NCBI RefSeq assembly: GCF_000720255.1
Contig: NZ_JOJE01000056.1
Location: 9,534-73,533 of the forward strand
DNA: 64,000 nucleotides
Direction of reading: 5' to 3'
From: Streptomyces griseus subsp. griseus
Lineage (GTDB): Bacteria; Actinomycetota; Actinomycetes; Streptomycetales; Streptomycetaceae
Below are positions 8,995 through 20,172 of this stretch, one piece after another (position 1 is the first letter of the stretch; every line of letters begins with the position of its first letter). The translations under genes and the position numbers were made by a program. The notes below the pieces were generated by a model. It was not told the origin of the DNA and ran no database searches. It worked only from the letters and a program-made list of their open reading frames with translations.

Positions 8995-9025
8995 GGCATG
9001 GGCGTGCGTGTCGCACGCCCATGCC
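8995..9025. terminator. Bidirectional hairpin terminator after the amidase gene
   Basis: A perfect 14-bp stem (GGCATGGGCGTGCG against CGCACGCCCATGCC) with a 3-base loop lies 30 bp after the amidase stop and 29 bp after the stop of the convergent small gene. There is no T-run, as is common in streptomycete terminators. Confidence 0.8.
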
Positions 9026-9053
9026 GTCGACGATCGCGAAGGGGTCCTGCCGG

Positions 9054-9227
9054 TCAGTCCACGCTGGGCAGGATGTGCGGCTCGGCGAGGTCGTCCTCGT
9101 AGCCCGCCAGGCGGATGGGGGCCGCGTGGGCCCACACGTCGAGGCTGCCGAGCTCGCCGCTGCGGCGGCCGGGGCGCTCCGGTCGATCCTTGGGGCGCTG
9201 TTCGCGATTCGTCTTCTCCGGTGTCAC
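9054..9227 (-). CDS. Small uncharacterised protein, 57 aa
   Basis: A short gene with a strong AAGGAG placed seven bases before its GTG start. The product has a highly charged N-terminal half (Lys/Arg/Glu rich) and then a dense block LDVWAHAAPIRLAGYEDDL followed by AEPHILPSVD at the end. I recall similar Trp/Ile-Arg-Leu-Ala-Gly-Tyr-Glu-Asp blocks in short streptomycete proteins but cannot name a function. No signal peptide or Cys. It could be a peptide precursor or a small regulatory partner; both are guesses. Confidence 0.7.
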   Translation of the reverse strand: MTPEKTNREQRPKDRPERPGRRSGELGSLDVWAHAAPIRLAGYEDDLAEPHILPSVD

Positions 9228-9687
9228 CGCGCACTCCTTATGTGTCGGGTCACCCTCGGGGCGTACCGGCCAGTCTGCGTTCCTGCGCCTGACGTCCGCT
9301 CGGGTCTGGGTCGAAACAGTTCGGACGCGGTGGCGCCGGTAACTCGTAGGAGAGCAGGCCGCTGTGAACCGGCGTGTCCCATGACGGACGGTGGGTGTGG
9401 GTAGGACCCGGTACTGCTGTCCGTCCGATACAGATTAACCAAATGAGCGGGCGGCCGCTCTATGGGGCTGAAAACTCGGTGTAACCACCGCAAGTCACAC
9501 CTCTGCATAAGGCCATGAAGCGAACCCTTTTGCCGCATGATGCCCCGTTTGGAAGTCACCCGACCGGCCTACATCGGCCGAAACCGGCCGCCGTGAGGTG
9601 GGGCGGTTCAGGTGCCGTTGGCTCGGCCGAAAGCTCGCCATGATCTCCTGGCGTACCGCAACGGCTGTCTCGCGGGAGGACTGACGC
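9228..9687. other. 460-bp intergenic region
   Basis: Divergent upstream region of the 57-aa gene and the HD-like gene. It is somewhat AT-richer than its surroundings around 9430-9560 (for example GATTAACCAAATGAGCGG), which fits promoters for both genes. I see no RNA gene or convincing coding sequence. Confidence 0.5.
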
Positions 9688-10137
9688 ATGGAACTGCGCA
9701 GCGTCGAGGAGCTGATGGACCTGCTGTATGCCTGCCGGGGCGTGCGGGACGCCCCCGACCCGGCGGGCCGCTCGGTCGACCTGCACGAGCACGCGCTGCG
9801 GACGGCCGCGCTGCTGCGCAGAAGTCGCCCCGCCGACAAGGAGCTCCAGGTGTCCGGCCTGGTGCACCCCGTCGGACGGCTGCTGCGCCCCGACGGCACG
9901 ACGGCCCCGGGTCCCCACGCCGCCGAAGCGGTACGGGCGCTGCTCGGCCCGCGGGTCGCCCGTCTCGTACGTCATCACCCCGGACACGGCAGGTCCGGCG
10001 ACGACGACCGGCTGAGCCTGCGCCAGGCCGCCGAGGAGGGCCGCCTCGCCGGCTTCGACGCCGGGGTGCTGGAGGACTGGCGCACGGTCCTGGAGCTGGT
10101 GGCGGCGCGCAACTCCCGCCTCGGGGCTGTCGATTGA
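9688..10137 (+). CDS. Degenerate HD-domain-like protein
   Basis: 149 aa, helical. Its layout resembles small HD phosphohydrolase/oxygenase-like proteins of the type found with phosphonate degradation: a first His in DLHEHALRTAALL, the LVHPVGRLL helix, an RHHPGH stretch and a C-terminal EDWRTVLELVAA. In the family the second motif is normally LLHDIG; here the Asp of the His-Asp pair is replaced by Pro, so metal binding may be altered or lost. ATG with GGAGGA seven bases upstream. Followed after 25 bp by an SDR gene, probably one transcript. Confidence 0.7.
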   Translation: MELRSVEELMDLLYACRGVRDAPDPAGRSVDLHEHALRTAALLRRSRPADKELQVSGLVHPVGRLLRPDGTTAPGPHAAEAVRALLGPRVARLVRHHPGHGRSGDDDRLSLRQAAEEGRLAGFDAGVLEDWRTVLELVAARNSRLGAVD

Positions 10138-10162
10138 GCGTGCGCCGTGAGACCGTACGCCG

Positions 10163-10978
10163 ATGACGTCGTCGTACGGGTTACGCGGGCGGGCCGCTGT
10201 CGTCACGGGGGCCACGCGGGGCATCGGCCGGGCGGTCGCACAGGCCCTCGCCGACGCCGGGGCACGGGTGTGCGTGAGCGCGCGGGACGCGGACGAGGTA
10301 GGGCGCGCCGCCGCCGAACTGGGCGGGGTCGGCCTGGCCGGCAGCGTCGCCGACCCCGGGCACCCGGAGGCACTCGCCGGCCTGTGCCTGCGCGAGTTCG
10401 GCCGCCTCGACATCCTGGTCAACAACGCCGCGACCAACCAGCCCTACGGCCCTCTCATGGACGCCGACCCGGCCGTCTGGCGCGAAGCCTTCACCGTCAA
10501 CGTGGAAGCACCCCTGCGGCTGACGCAGTGCGCGTGGCACACCTGGATGCGCAAGCACGGCGGCACCGTGATCAACATCTGCACGGAGGGCGCGACCCAT
10601 GTCGGCCCGGGAGTAGGCGCCTACGGCACCAGCAAGGCGGCCCTGCTGCACCTCACCCGGCAACTGGCGGGCGAGCTGGGCCCGGCCGTCCGGGTCAACT
10701 CCGTCTCCCCCGGCCTCGTACGCACGGAGATGGCACGGTTCGTATGGGAGCCGGGAGAGGACGAGATCGCCTCAGGCCTGCCACTTGGCCGGATCGGAGA
10801 GCCGGAGGACGTGGCGCGGGCGGTGCTGTGGCTGGCGTCGGACGCGGCTCAGTGGATCACAGGAGCAGACCTGCTGGTGGACGGCGGCACGCAGGTGAGG
10901 GCTGCACGCGTCGCACGCCCAGGGGCGCGGGGAACGGCGCGAGAATCCCCCACAGCCCGCGCCCGCCCACCGGCCTGA
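10163..10978 (+). CDS. SDR family oxidoreductase
   Basis: 271 aa short-chain dehydrogenase: TGATRGIG nucleotide-binding loop, NNAATN, catalytic YGTSK, and LVDGGT near residue 245. The usual SDR end is at about residue 250; the last 25 or so residues are Arg/Ala-rich and are encoded by a streptomycete GGGGCGCGGGGAAC-type repeat (about 10918-10950), so the tail is probably a repeat insertion and not a domain. Probable operon with the HD-like gene. The stop lies 6 bp from the end of the convergent zinc-ribbon SDR gene. Confidence 0.87.
   Translation: MTSSYGLRGRAAVVTGATRGIGRAVAQALADAGARVCVSARDADEVGRAAAELGGVGLAGSVADPGHPEALAGLCLREFGRLDILVNNAATNQPYGPLMDADPAVWREAFTVNVEAPLRLTQCAWHTWMRKHGGTVINICTEGATHVGPGVGAYGTSKAALLHLTRQLAGELGPAVRVNSVSPGLVRTEMARFVWEPGEDEIASGLPLGRIGEPEDVARAVLWLASDAAQWITGADLLVDGGTQVRAARVARPGARGTARESPTARARPPA
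10918..10950. repeat. Streptomycete GGGGCGCGGGGAAC-type repeat inside a coding end
   Basis: The segment with AGGGGCGCGGGGAACGGCGC matches the family of short dispersed repeats seen between convergent genes in Streptomyces; two inverted relatives lie at 21671-21745. Here it forms the 3' end of the SDR gene. Confidence 0.55.
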
Positions 10979-10984
10979 AACCTC

Positions 10985-12496
10985 TCACCACTTACCCGGC
11001 ACGTAATCCTTCAGGAAGACCCCGTACACGTCCTCCCCCGTCTCACCCCGCACCACGGGGTCGTAGACCCGAGCCGCCCCGTCCACCAGGTCCAGCGGCG
11101 CGTGGAACCCCTCCTCCGCGAGCCGCAGCTTGTCGAAGTGCGGCCGCTCATCCGTGATCCACCCCGTGTCGACCGAGGTCATGAGGATCCCGTCGGCCTG
11201 GAACATCTCCTGCGCACTGGTCCGCGTGACCATGTTCATCGCGGCCTTCGCGGCGTTCGTGTTCGGGTGCCCCGCACCCTTGTAGCCGCGCCCGAAGACG
11301 CCCTCCATCGCCGAGACGTTCACGACGTACGACCGACCGCTCGCCGCCCGCTTCGCCGCCGCGGCCATCGCCGGCCGCAGCTTGCTGATCAGGATGAACG
11401 GCGCCGTGTAGTTGCACAGCTGGGTCTCGAGGAGCTCCACCGGGGAGATCTGCTCGATGGTCTGCACCCAGGTGTTGGTGTCCACGACGTCGGGGACCAG
11501 CCCGCCCGCGTCGATGGCGGTGCCGTCGAGGTGCCGGGCGACGCTGGCGTTGCCGGCGACCAGGGCGAGGTCGGCGACCTTCTGCGCGTCGAGGCCGCTG
11601 GTGCCCAGCGGGAGCGCGGCGATACCGTCGACCGCGCCCGAGTTGAAGGCACCGATGACGTGGTGGGCGGGGAGCTCCCCGGCGGGCAGCGGGGCGCTCT
11701 CGCCCTCGACCAGGGCGGCGTAGGCGGAGGGCAGCCGGCGTACGGTCTGCGTCGCGTTGTTGATGAGGATGTCGAGCGGGCCCGCCTCGGCGACCTGGTC
11801 GGCGAGGGCGACGGCCTGCGCCGGGTCGCGCAGGTCGATGCCGACGACCTCCAGGCGGTGCATCCAGTCCGCCGAGTCGTCCATGGCCTTGAAGCGGCGG
11901 ATGGCGTCCTTGGGGAAACGTGTGGTGATCGTCGTGTGGGCGCCGTCCCGCAGCAGCCGGAGGGCGATGTACATCCCGATCTTGGCGCGGCCGCCGGTGA
12001 GCAGCGCCCGCTTGCCGGTGAGGTCGGCGCGGGCGTCGCGCTTGCTGCGGTTCAGGCGGGCGCAGTCGGGACAGAGCTGGTGGTAGAAGTAGTCGACTTC
12101 CACGTACCGGGCCTTGCAGGTGTAGCAGGAGCGGGGACGCTGGAGGATCCCCGCGATCTTGCCCTCGTCCGTGATCGACGACGGCAGGATGCCCTCCGTC
12201 TCGTCGTCGATGCGCTGGGCGGAGCCGGTCGCCGTGGCCTCCGTGACCGCCTTGTCGTGGGCGGTCTTGGCGGCCCGGCGCTCCTGGCGGCGGCGCTGCT
12301 TCACCGTGCGGTAGATGCCGGCGGTCGCCCGGCGCACGGCGATCGCGTCGGGGTGGTCGACCTCCAGCTTGTCGAGCTCGTCGAGCACACTGAGGCAGAC
12401 GGCGAGCCGCTCCGGGTCGATGCCGGGCCCGTAGACCATCTCCTCCATGGACTCCGTCGACTCCATGGACGCCGAGCCGTCCTCTGTCACCGTCAT
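10985..12496 (-). CDS. SDR oxidoreductase with N-terminal zinc-ribbon extension
   Basis: 503 aa. The first 155 residues are an acidic/basic helical extension ending in two CxxC pairs (Cys124/127 and Cys142/145, in SCYTC and CPDC), a likely structural zinc site. An SDR domain follows: TGGRAKIG at about 167-174, NNATQ, and a late catalytic region. The SDR part is longer than usual, with inserts around residues 245-340. It resembles streptomycete proteins annotated simply as SDR with a long N-terminus; substrate unknown. ATG start at 12496; a monocistronic gene. Confidence 0.85.
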   Translation of the reverse strand: MTVTEDGSASMESTESMEEMVYGPGIDPERLAVCLSVLDELDKLEVDHPDAIAVRRATAGIYRTVKQRRRQERRAAKTAHDKAVTEATATGSAQRIDDETEGILPSSITDEGKIAGILQRPRSCYTCKARYVEVDYFYHQLCPDCARLNRSKRDARADLTGKRALLTGGRAKIGMYIALRLLRDGAHTTITTRFPKDAIRRFKAMDDSADWMHRLEVVGIDLRDPAQAVALADQVAEAGPLDILINNATQTVRRLPSAYAALVEGESAPLPAGELPAHHVIGAFNSGAVDGIAALPLGTSGLDAQKVADLALVAGNASVARHLDGTAIDAGGLVPDVVDTNTWVQTIEQISPVELLETQLCNYTAPFILISKLRPAMAAAAKRAASGRSYVVNVSAMEGVFGRGYKGAGHPNTNAAKAAMNMVTRTSAQEMFQADGILMTSVDTGWITDERPHFDKLRLAEEGFHAPLDLVDGAARVYDPVVRGETGEDVYGVFLKDYVPGKW

Positions 12497-12668
12497 CGCG
12501 CTGCCGCTTCCCTGATCAACCCGCGCAGCGCTCCGACCGCGCCCGCCCTCGAACAGGCGATTTTAACGGAGCGCCGGGGCACACCTCCAAACCCGCCCGC
12601 TGAGCGCGGTCGTACTCCCGACGCCGAGTGGAGCGCCCGGAGGTGCACGAGCCCGCAAAAGGAGGTGG

Positions 12669-13985
12669 TCAAGAGCCGCAGGCCGTGATGAGCGTCTCCA
12701 CCTCCTCGGTCAGGGCGTGTGCGAACCGGTCCAGGTCGGGGACCGCCTCGGCGTCCGCGACGAGGCCGTAGTGGACGCTGCCGCGGTACGTCGAGATGGC
12801 GACCGCGAGTGACTGGCCGGCGGCGAGCGGGGCGTACGGGAACACCTCGGTGACCGGGTTCCCGCCGAGTTTCAGGCCGAAGCTGGGCAGCGGCACGCTG
12901 GTGACCAGGATGTCGAACCACAGCCGTGCGGCCTGGGCCGCGAGCGGCCCGCCGAAGCGGTGGCCGAGCGCCGGGACGTGGTCGGCGAGCAGGGCGACGG
13001 CGCCCGCGCCGCGGTTGGGTCCGGCGTCCTTGTTGCGGTCCATGGCGGCGCGCACCACCGCGAGGCGGACGAGCGGGTCGGGCTCGTGGACGGGCAGCCT
13101 CATCAGGTAGCCGGAGAGCCGGTTGCCCTGGGGATGGGCGGTGCGCGGGCGGCGCTTGGAGACCGGGATCAGGGCGCGGGGCGCCACGCCGTCGCTGCCG
13201 TCGCCGCGCTCGTCGAGCCAGCGGCGCAGGGCGCCGGCGACGACGGCGATCGTGACGTCGTTGACGGTGCCGCCGACGACCTTGCGGATCCGGTGCACGT
13301 CGTCGAGGTCGACGACCACGCCGGCGGTGCGGCGGGTGCCGGTGGGCGCGGCGCTGAGCGCGGGGGTGGAGCGCATGCCGAGGGTGGAGACGGCGACGGA
13401 GGCCCCGATGTCGAGGGCGCGGCCCACGTCGAACAGGGCGCCGCGCACCAGCTCGGGCAGTCGGCGTACGTCGGGCAGGAGCGGGCGCGGCGGCTCGGCG
13501 GGGCGGGGCCGGGGCGCGGGCAGGTCCATGGGATCGAGGACGGCTGCGGCGAGCGTCAGCGCCCGCAGGCCGTCGGCGAGGGCGTGGTGGAACTTGAAGA
13601 GCACGGCGAAGGAGGCGCCGTCCTCACCCGGCAGCACATGGGCCTCCCACGGCGGCCGCTCGCGCTCCAGCGGTCGTTCCATGAGGCGGCCCGCGGCGGC
13701 CTGGAAGTCGCCGGTCGGGGGGTGCAGCCGGACGTGGTCGAGGGGGTCGAACTCGGGGGCGGGTTCGCGCACGGCGCTGCCGAGGGCGGACGGGCGCCAC
13801 ACGTCCCGGATCCGCATGCGCAGTCCGGGGACCGCGGCGGAACGGGCGGCGAGCAGGTCCGCCGCGTGGGCACCGGCGGTGGGCGAGTGGGACGTGAAGA
13901 CCCCGAGAGCGCCGAGGTGCATCGGGTGCTCGGCGGTCTCGATGTTCCAGAACGCCAGGTCGAGAGGTGCCAGTGGATCAGTCAA
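12669..13985 (-). CDS. WS/DGAT family wax ester synthase/diacylglycerol acyltransferase
   Basis: 438 aa, bifunctional wax ester synthase/acyl-CoA:diacylglycerol acyltransferase family. Active-site HHALADG (His133-His134-Asp138) matches HHxxxDG, the N-terminal LDLAFWNIE is typical, and a late NV-type C-terminal domain includes VPLPSFGLKLGG. It would make storage triacylglycerol or wax esters at the membrane. The start is TTG (13985), supported by GAGG seven bases upstream and by the family's MTDPLAPLD N-terminus; no better start is nearby. Confidence 0.9.
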   Translation of the reverse strand: MTDPLAPLDLAFWNIETAEHPMHLGALGVFTSHSPTAGAHAADLLAARSAAVPGLRMRIRDVWRPSALGSAVREPAPEFDPLDHVRLHPPTGDFQAAAGRLMERPLERERPPWEAHVLPGEDGASFAVLFKFHHALADGLRALTLAAAVLDPMDLPAPRPRPAEPPRPLLPDVRRLPELVRGALFDVGRALDIGASVAVSTLGMRSTPALSAAPTGTRRTAGVVVDLDDVHRIRKVVGGTVNDVTIAVVAGALRRWLDERGDGSDGVAPRALIPVSKRRPRTAHPQGNRLSGYLMRLPVHEPDPLVRLAVVRAAMDRNKDAGPNRGAGAVALLADHVPALGHRFGGPLAAQAARLWFDILVTSVPLPSFGLKLGGNPVTEVFPYAPLAAGQSLAVAISTYRGSVHYGLVADAEAVPDLDRFAHALTEEVETLITACGS

Positions 13986-14165
13986 GGGCTTGCCTCGCGT
14001 CGACGAAGGGTGGAGCAGCAGTCAATCGCTCTCGATCGATTACGGTCAAGCACGATCAAGCTACACACAGTTAACATCCGATTAAGTAACAGATCTCGGC
14101 AGCCCCGGAGTCCCGCAGGCCACAGACGTTGCATCGTGTCGTGGCGGAAAACGATCGGTAGGGCG

Positions 14166-15386
14166 TTACGACACGCGCTGGCCCTTGCCGAGCGCGATCA
14201 CCCCGCCCTGGGAGACGGAGTACAGCTCCGCGTCCCGCTCCGGATTCACGCCGATCGTGGCGCCCGGCGGCACCTCGACGTTCTTGTCCAGCACGGCCCC
14301 GCGGACCACCGCCCCCCGCCCGATGTGCACGTTGTCGTGGAGGATCGAGCCCTGCACCACCGCACCCGGGTCGACGAGGACCCCTGGCGAGAGCACCGAC
14401 CTCGTGACCTGCCCGCGAATCAGGCAACCCGCACTGATGATCGACTCGCTGGCCATGCCGCCGGCATTGAAACGGGCGGGCGAGAGCTGGTTGGAGTGCG
14501 TGTAGATCGGCCAGCTGCGGTTGTAGAGGTTGAAGGCGGGCCGCTCGGCGATGAGGTCCATGTGGGCGTCGTAGTACGCGTCGAGGGTGCCGACGTCACG
14601 CCAGTAGCCCCGGTCCCCATTGGTCTCGCCCGGCACGTGATTGGCGCTGAAGTCGTACAACTGTGCCTCACCCCGTTGGGTGAGCTGGGGCAGGATCGAG
14701 CCACCCATGTCGTGCACCGAGTTCTCGTCCTCGGCGTCCCGCTGGAGCGCCTCGATGAGAGCCTTGGTGGTGAAGATGTAATTGCCCATCGAGGCGAAGA
14801 CGCTCTCGGGGTCGTCGGGCAGCCCGGGCGGGTCGGCCGGCTTCTCCAGGAACTGGTCGACGCTCTGGCCGTCCGAGCCCGGGGTGATCACCCCGAAGGA
14901 CGACGACTCGCCGCGCGGCACCCGGATGCCGGCCACCGTGACGCCCGCGCCGGCCTCGATGTGCTGTTCGAGCATCTGCCGGGGGTCCATGCGGTAGACG
15001 TGGTCCGCGCCGAACACCGCCACGTACTCGGGCCGTTCGTCGTAGATCAGGTTCAGCGACTGCAGGATCGCGTCGGCGCTGCCCAGGTACCAGCGCGGGC
15101 CGAGCCGCTGCTGGGCCGGGACCGGGGTGACGTAGTTGCCGAGCAGGCTGGACATCCGCCAGGTCGTCGTGATGTGCCGGTCCAGCGAGTGCGACTTGTA
15201 CTGCGTGAGCACGCAGATGCGCAGGATGTCGGCGTTCACGAGGTTCGAGAGCACGAAATCGACCAGGCGATACGTTCCGCCGAATGTGACCGCTGGTTTC
15301 GCGCGGTCCGCGGTCAGGGGCATCAGGCGTTTGCCCTCACCGCCCGCGAGTACGATGCCGAGCACCGAAGGTCCTCCACGACGCAT
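14166..15386 (-). CDS. glgC: Glucose-1-phosphate adenylyltransferase
   Basis: About 406 aa ADP-glucose pyrophosphorylase. N-terminal nucleotidyltransferase domain with [21 protein letters not shown], substrate regions GSADAI and [32 protein letters not shown], then a left-handed beta-helix domain of hexapeptide repeats (about residues 290-395). It makes ADP-glucose from glucose-1-phosphate and ATP for glycogen or alpha-maltose-1-phosphate synthesis. ATG at 15386 has a GGGGAG upstream. It follows the glycosyltransferase gene by 50 bp on the same strand. Confidence 0.96.
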   Translation of the reverse strand: MRRGGPSVLGIVLAGGEGKRLMPLTADRAKPAVTFGGTYRLVDFVLSNLVNADILRICVLTQYKSHSLDRHITTTWRMSSLLGNYVTPVPAQQRLGPRWYLGSADAILQSLNLIYDERPEYVAVFGADHVYRMDPRQMLEQHIEAGAGVTVAGIRVPRGESSSFGVITPGSDGQSVDQFLEKPADPPGLPDDPESVFASMGNYIFTTKALIEALQRDAEDENSVHDMGGSILPQLTQRGEAQLYDFSANHVPGETNGDRGYWRDVGTLDAYYDAHMDLIAERPAFNLYNRSWPIYTHSNQLSPARFNAGGMASESIISAGCLIRGQVTRSVLSPGVLVDPGAVVQGSILHDNVHIGRGAVVRGAVLDKNVEVPPGATIGVNPERDAELYSVSQGGVIALGKGQRVS

Positions 15387-15436
15387 GGCCGCTCCCCTCA
15401 CCCAGGTTGACCCATGCCTGCCCCGTGTGACACGGG

Positions 15437-16588
15437 CTACGCCTGTTTGACGATCTCCTCGTACAACCCGACCGTACGCCTGGCCACCGCGTCCCAGCCG
15501 AACTCTCGCACGGCGCGTTCCCGCCCGGCCTCACCCATCCGGCGGGCCTTGTCCGGATCGCCGAGGACCGCGTCCAGCGCCTCGGTCAGACCGGACTCGA
15601 AGTCCTCGTCCGCGGAGACGAGCACCCCGGTCACTCCGTCCTCGACGACCTCCGGAATGCCTCCGACACGGGAGGCGACAACGGGCGTGCCGCAGGCCAT
15701 CGCCTCCAGGTTGACGATGCCGAGGGGCTCGTACACCGAAGGGCAGACGAACACCGCCGCGTGCGTCAGGAGTTGGATCACTTCCGCGCGCGGCAGCATC
15801 CGCGGGATCCAGTACACGCCGTCGCGGACCCGGCTGAGCTCCTCGAAGAGGTCGCGGAACTCGCGGTCTATCTCCGGCGTGTCCGGGGCGCCCGCGCAGA
15901 GCACGACCTGCGCCGCCGGATCGACGTCCCGCACCGCGCGCAACAGATGCGGGACGCCCTTCTGGCGGGTGATCCGGCCGACGAACAGCACGTACGGGCG
16001 GTTCGGGTCGAGGCCGACCCGGGTGAGGGCGTCGGTGTCGTGGTCGGGCCGGTAGAGCGTGGTGTCGATGCCGTTGTGCACGACGTGGACGCGGCCCGGG
16101 TCCAGCGCCGGGTAGCAGGCGAGGATGTCCTCCCGCATGGCGCCGGAGACGGCGACCACCGCGTCGGCGGCCTCGATCGCGGTGCGTTCGGCCCAGCCGG
16201 ACAGCTCGTACCCGCCGCCGAGTTGCTCGGCCTTCCAGGGGCGCAGCGGCTCCAGCGAGTGCGCGGTCATCACGTGCGGGATGCCGTACAGGAGTTTCGC
16301 GAAGTGGCCGGCCAGATTGGCATACCACGTGTGGGAGTGCACCAGTTCGCGGCCCTCGACGGCGGCGGCGACGGAGAGGTCCACGGAGAAGGTGCGCAGC
16401 GCGTCGTTGGCACCGTCGAGGGCGGACCAGGGGCGATGACGTACGACACCCTCCGTGCGGCCCTCGCCCCAGCAGTGCACGTCGAGGTCGACGAGGGATC
16501 TCAATTCCCTTGCCAGAAACTCCACATGGACGCCCGCGCCGCCGTAGACATCCGGGGGGTACTCCCGGGTCAGCAGTCCCACTCGCAC
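15437..16588 (-). CDS. glgA: Glycogen synthase/GlgM-type GT4 glycosyltransferase
   Basis: About 383 aa, GT4-fold glycosyltransferase: N-terminal [20 protein letters not shown] (acceptor loop), [32 protein letters not shown], and the donor-binding [20 protein letters not shown]. This short actinobacterial type is called glgA in most annotations; the mycobacterial counterpart next to glgC (Rv1212c) is GlgM, which makes maltose-1-phosphate from ADP-glucose and glucose-1-phosphate. Adjacency to glgC fits either role. GTG start chosen by family N-terminus; probable operon glgA-glgC. Confidence 0.92.
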   Translation of the reverse strand: MRVGLLTREYPPDVYGGAGVHVEFLARELRSLVDLDVHCWGEGRTEGVVRHRPWSALDGANDALRTFSVDLSVAAAVEGRELVHSHTWYANLAGHFAKLLYGIPHVMTAHSLEPLRPWKAEQLGGGYELSGWAERTAIEAADAVVAVSGAMREDILACYPALDPGRVHVVHNGIDTTLYRPDHDTDALTRVGLDPNRPYVLFVGRITRQKGVPHLLRAVRDVDPAAQVVLCAGAPDTPEIDREFRDLFEELSRVRDGVYWIPRMLPRAEVIQLLTHAAVFVCPSVYEPLGIVNLEAMACGTPVVASRVGGIPEVVEDGVTGVLVSADEDFESGLTEALDAVLGDPDKARRMGEAGRERAVREFGWDAVARRTVGLYEEIVKQA

Positions 16589-16628
16589 CCACAACCCCCA
16601 GTTCTCAGCGGCCGGTTCCCTTTCATGG

Positions 16629-17384
16629 TCACCCAGATGCGCCGCGCGGGGAAGAGCGCGGGGCCCTTGTGAAGCAACAGTCACCACACACGCCACCGCC
16701 GGGCACACGGTAGTAGAGGCAGCAGCTGCGCCGCCGGAAGGCCGTGCCGGCCAGGGTGCCGGTGCGGGCGAGGAGGGGGTGGCCGAGGATCTCGGCGGCG
16801 AGGCCGCGGGCCCGGGCGGCGGTGTCGGGGCGGCCGTGGGCGCGGGCCCAGCGGTCCAGTTCCCGGGCGGCGCCCGCGAGCGCGGACCCCGCGTTGCCCC
16901 ACAGCAGCCCCTCGGCGAGACGGTGGCGGGCGCGCAGGGCGGCGGCCAATGGCCGCAGATGACCGACGAGCACGACGTCCGCCACGGTCGCCGCGTCCCC
17001 GGGCAGAGGCCGTACGTCGGTCAGCCACAGGTCGTCGGGGGCGGACGCGCCGGCGTCCCAGCGCAGCAGACGGGCATCGAGGTCGGGTGTCCGGCCGTAG
17101 AGGACGGCACAGCCGAGCGCCGCCGACCACAGGCGGGCCGCGAGGGCCTGGTGGGCGACGGACGCCGCGACCCGCGCTTCGGGAGCCCGCAAGCCGTCCG
17201 CCACTCTGCGGACGCGGAACGTCAGTGGATCGTCGAACGGATCGGGGGCCGGGGCCGTATAGGTCTGTGCGAGCGTCGGCAGCGGCGCCTGCTGGTCTCC
17301 TGCCTCGCGCAGGACGAAGAACGCGCCGAGCGGGCGGAGAGCGGAGAGGCCGGGGTCGAGGTCCACGAAGGCAAGTAGTACCAA
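16629..17384 (-). CDS. FhuF-like (2Fe-2S) ferric-siderophore reductase family protein
   Basis: Up to 251 aa. The C-terminus has the FhuF cluster-binding pattern CC-x10-C-x2-C (RSCCLYY...VCGDC), known to hold an unusual [2Fe-2S] cluster in ferric-siderophore reductases. The rest is Leu/Ala/Arg-rich helical sequence typical of the family. The start is uncertain: the only upstream option is a TTG at 17384 without a clear ribosome binding site. It ends 40 bp before glgA on the same strand, possibly co-transcribed by accident. Confidence 0.8.
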   Translation of the reverse strand: MVLLAFVDLDPGLSALRPLGAFFVLREAGDQQAPLPTLAQTYTAPAPDPFDDPLTFRVRRVADGLRAPEARVAASVAHQALAARLWSAALGCAVLYGRTPDLDARLLRWDAGASAPDDLWLTDVRPLPGDAATVADVVLVGHLRPLAAALRARHRLAEGLLWGNAGSALAGAARELDRWARAHGRPDTAARARGLAAEILGHPLLARTGTLAGTAFRRRSCCLYYRVPGGGVCGDCCFTRAPRSSPRGASG

Positions 17385-17593
17385 GAGCTGTAGGACCGGA
17401 GGTCCATGGGCTCAGGGTTGTGTCACCCCCCTGAGGGAGGACGGTGGACCCCTCGTACTCCATCGGCAGTATGAGCCATTGCGTGCTCAGGGACGACGAC
17501 GGGAACAGCTCGGCACGGCATCGTGTTGTGCATGGAAGCAGACCGTTCGCCGCGCCGGGCCCAGCGCCCCGGCCCCCCGCAGAGGAGCTACCG

Positions 17594-20172
<2,579 letters not shown>

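Noticed and set aside
12960..15410. 816-aa + strand open frame across WS/DGAT and glgC
   Set aside because: Shadow of two well-supported - strand genes; no recognisable domain.
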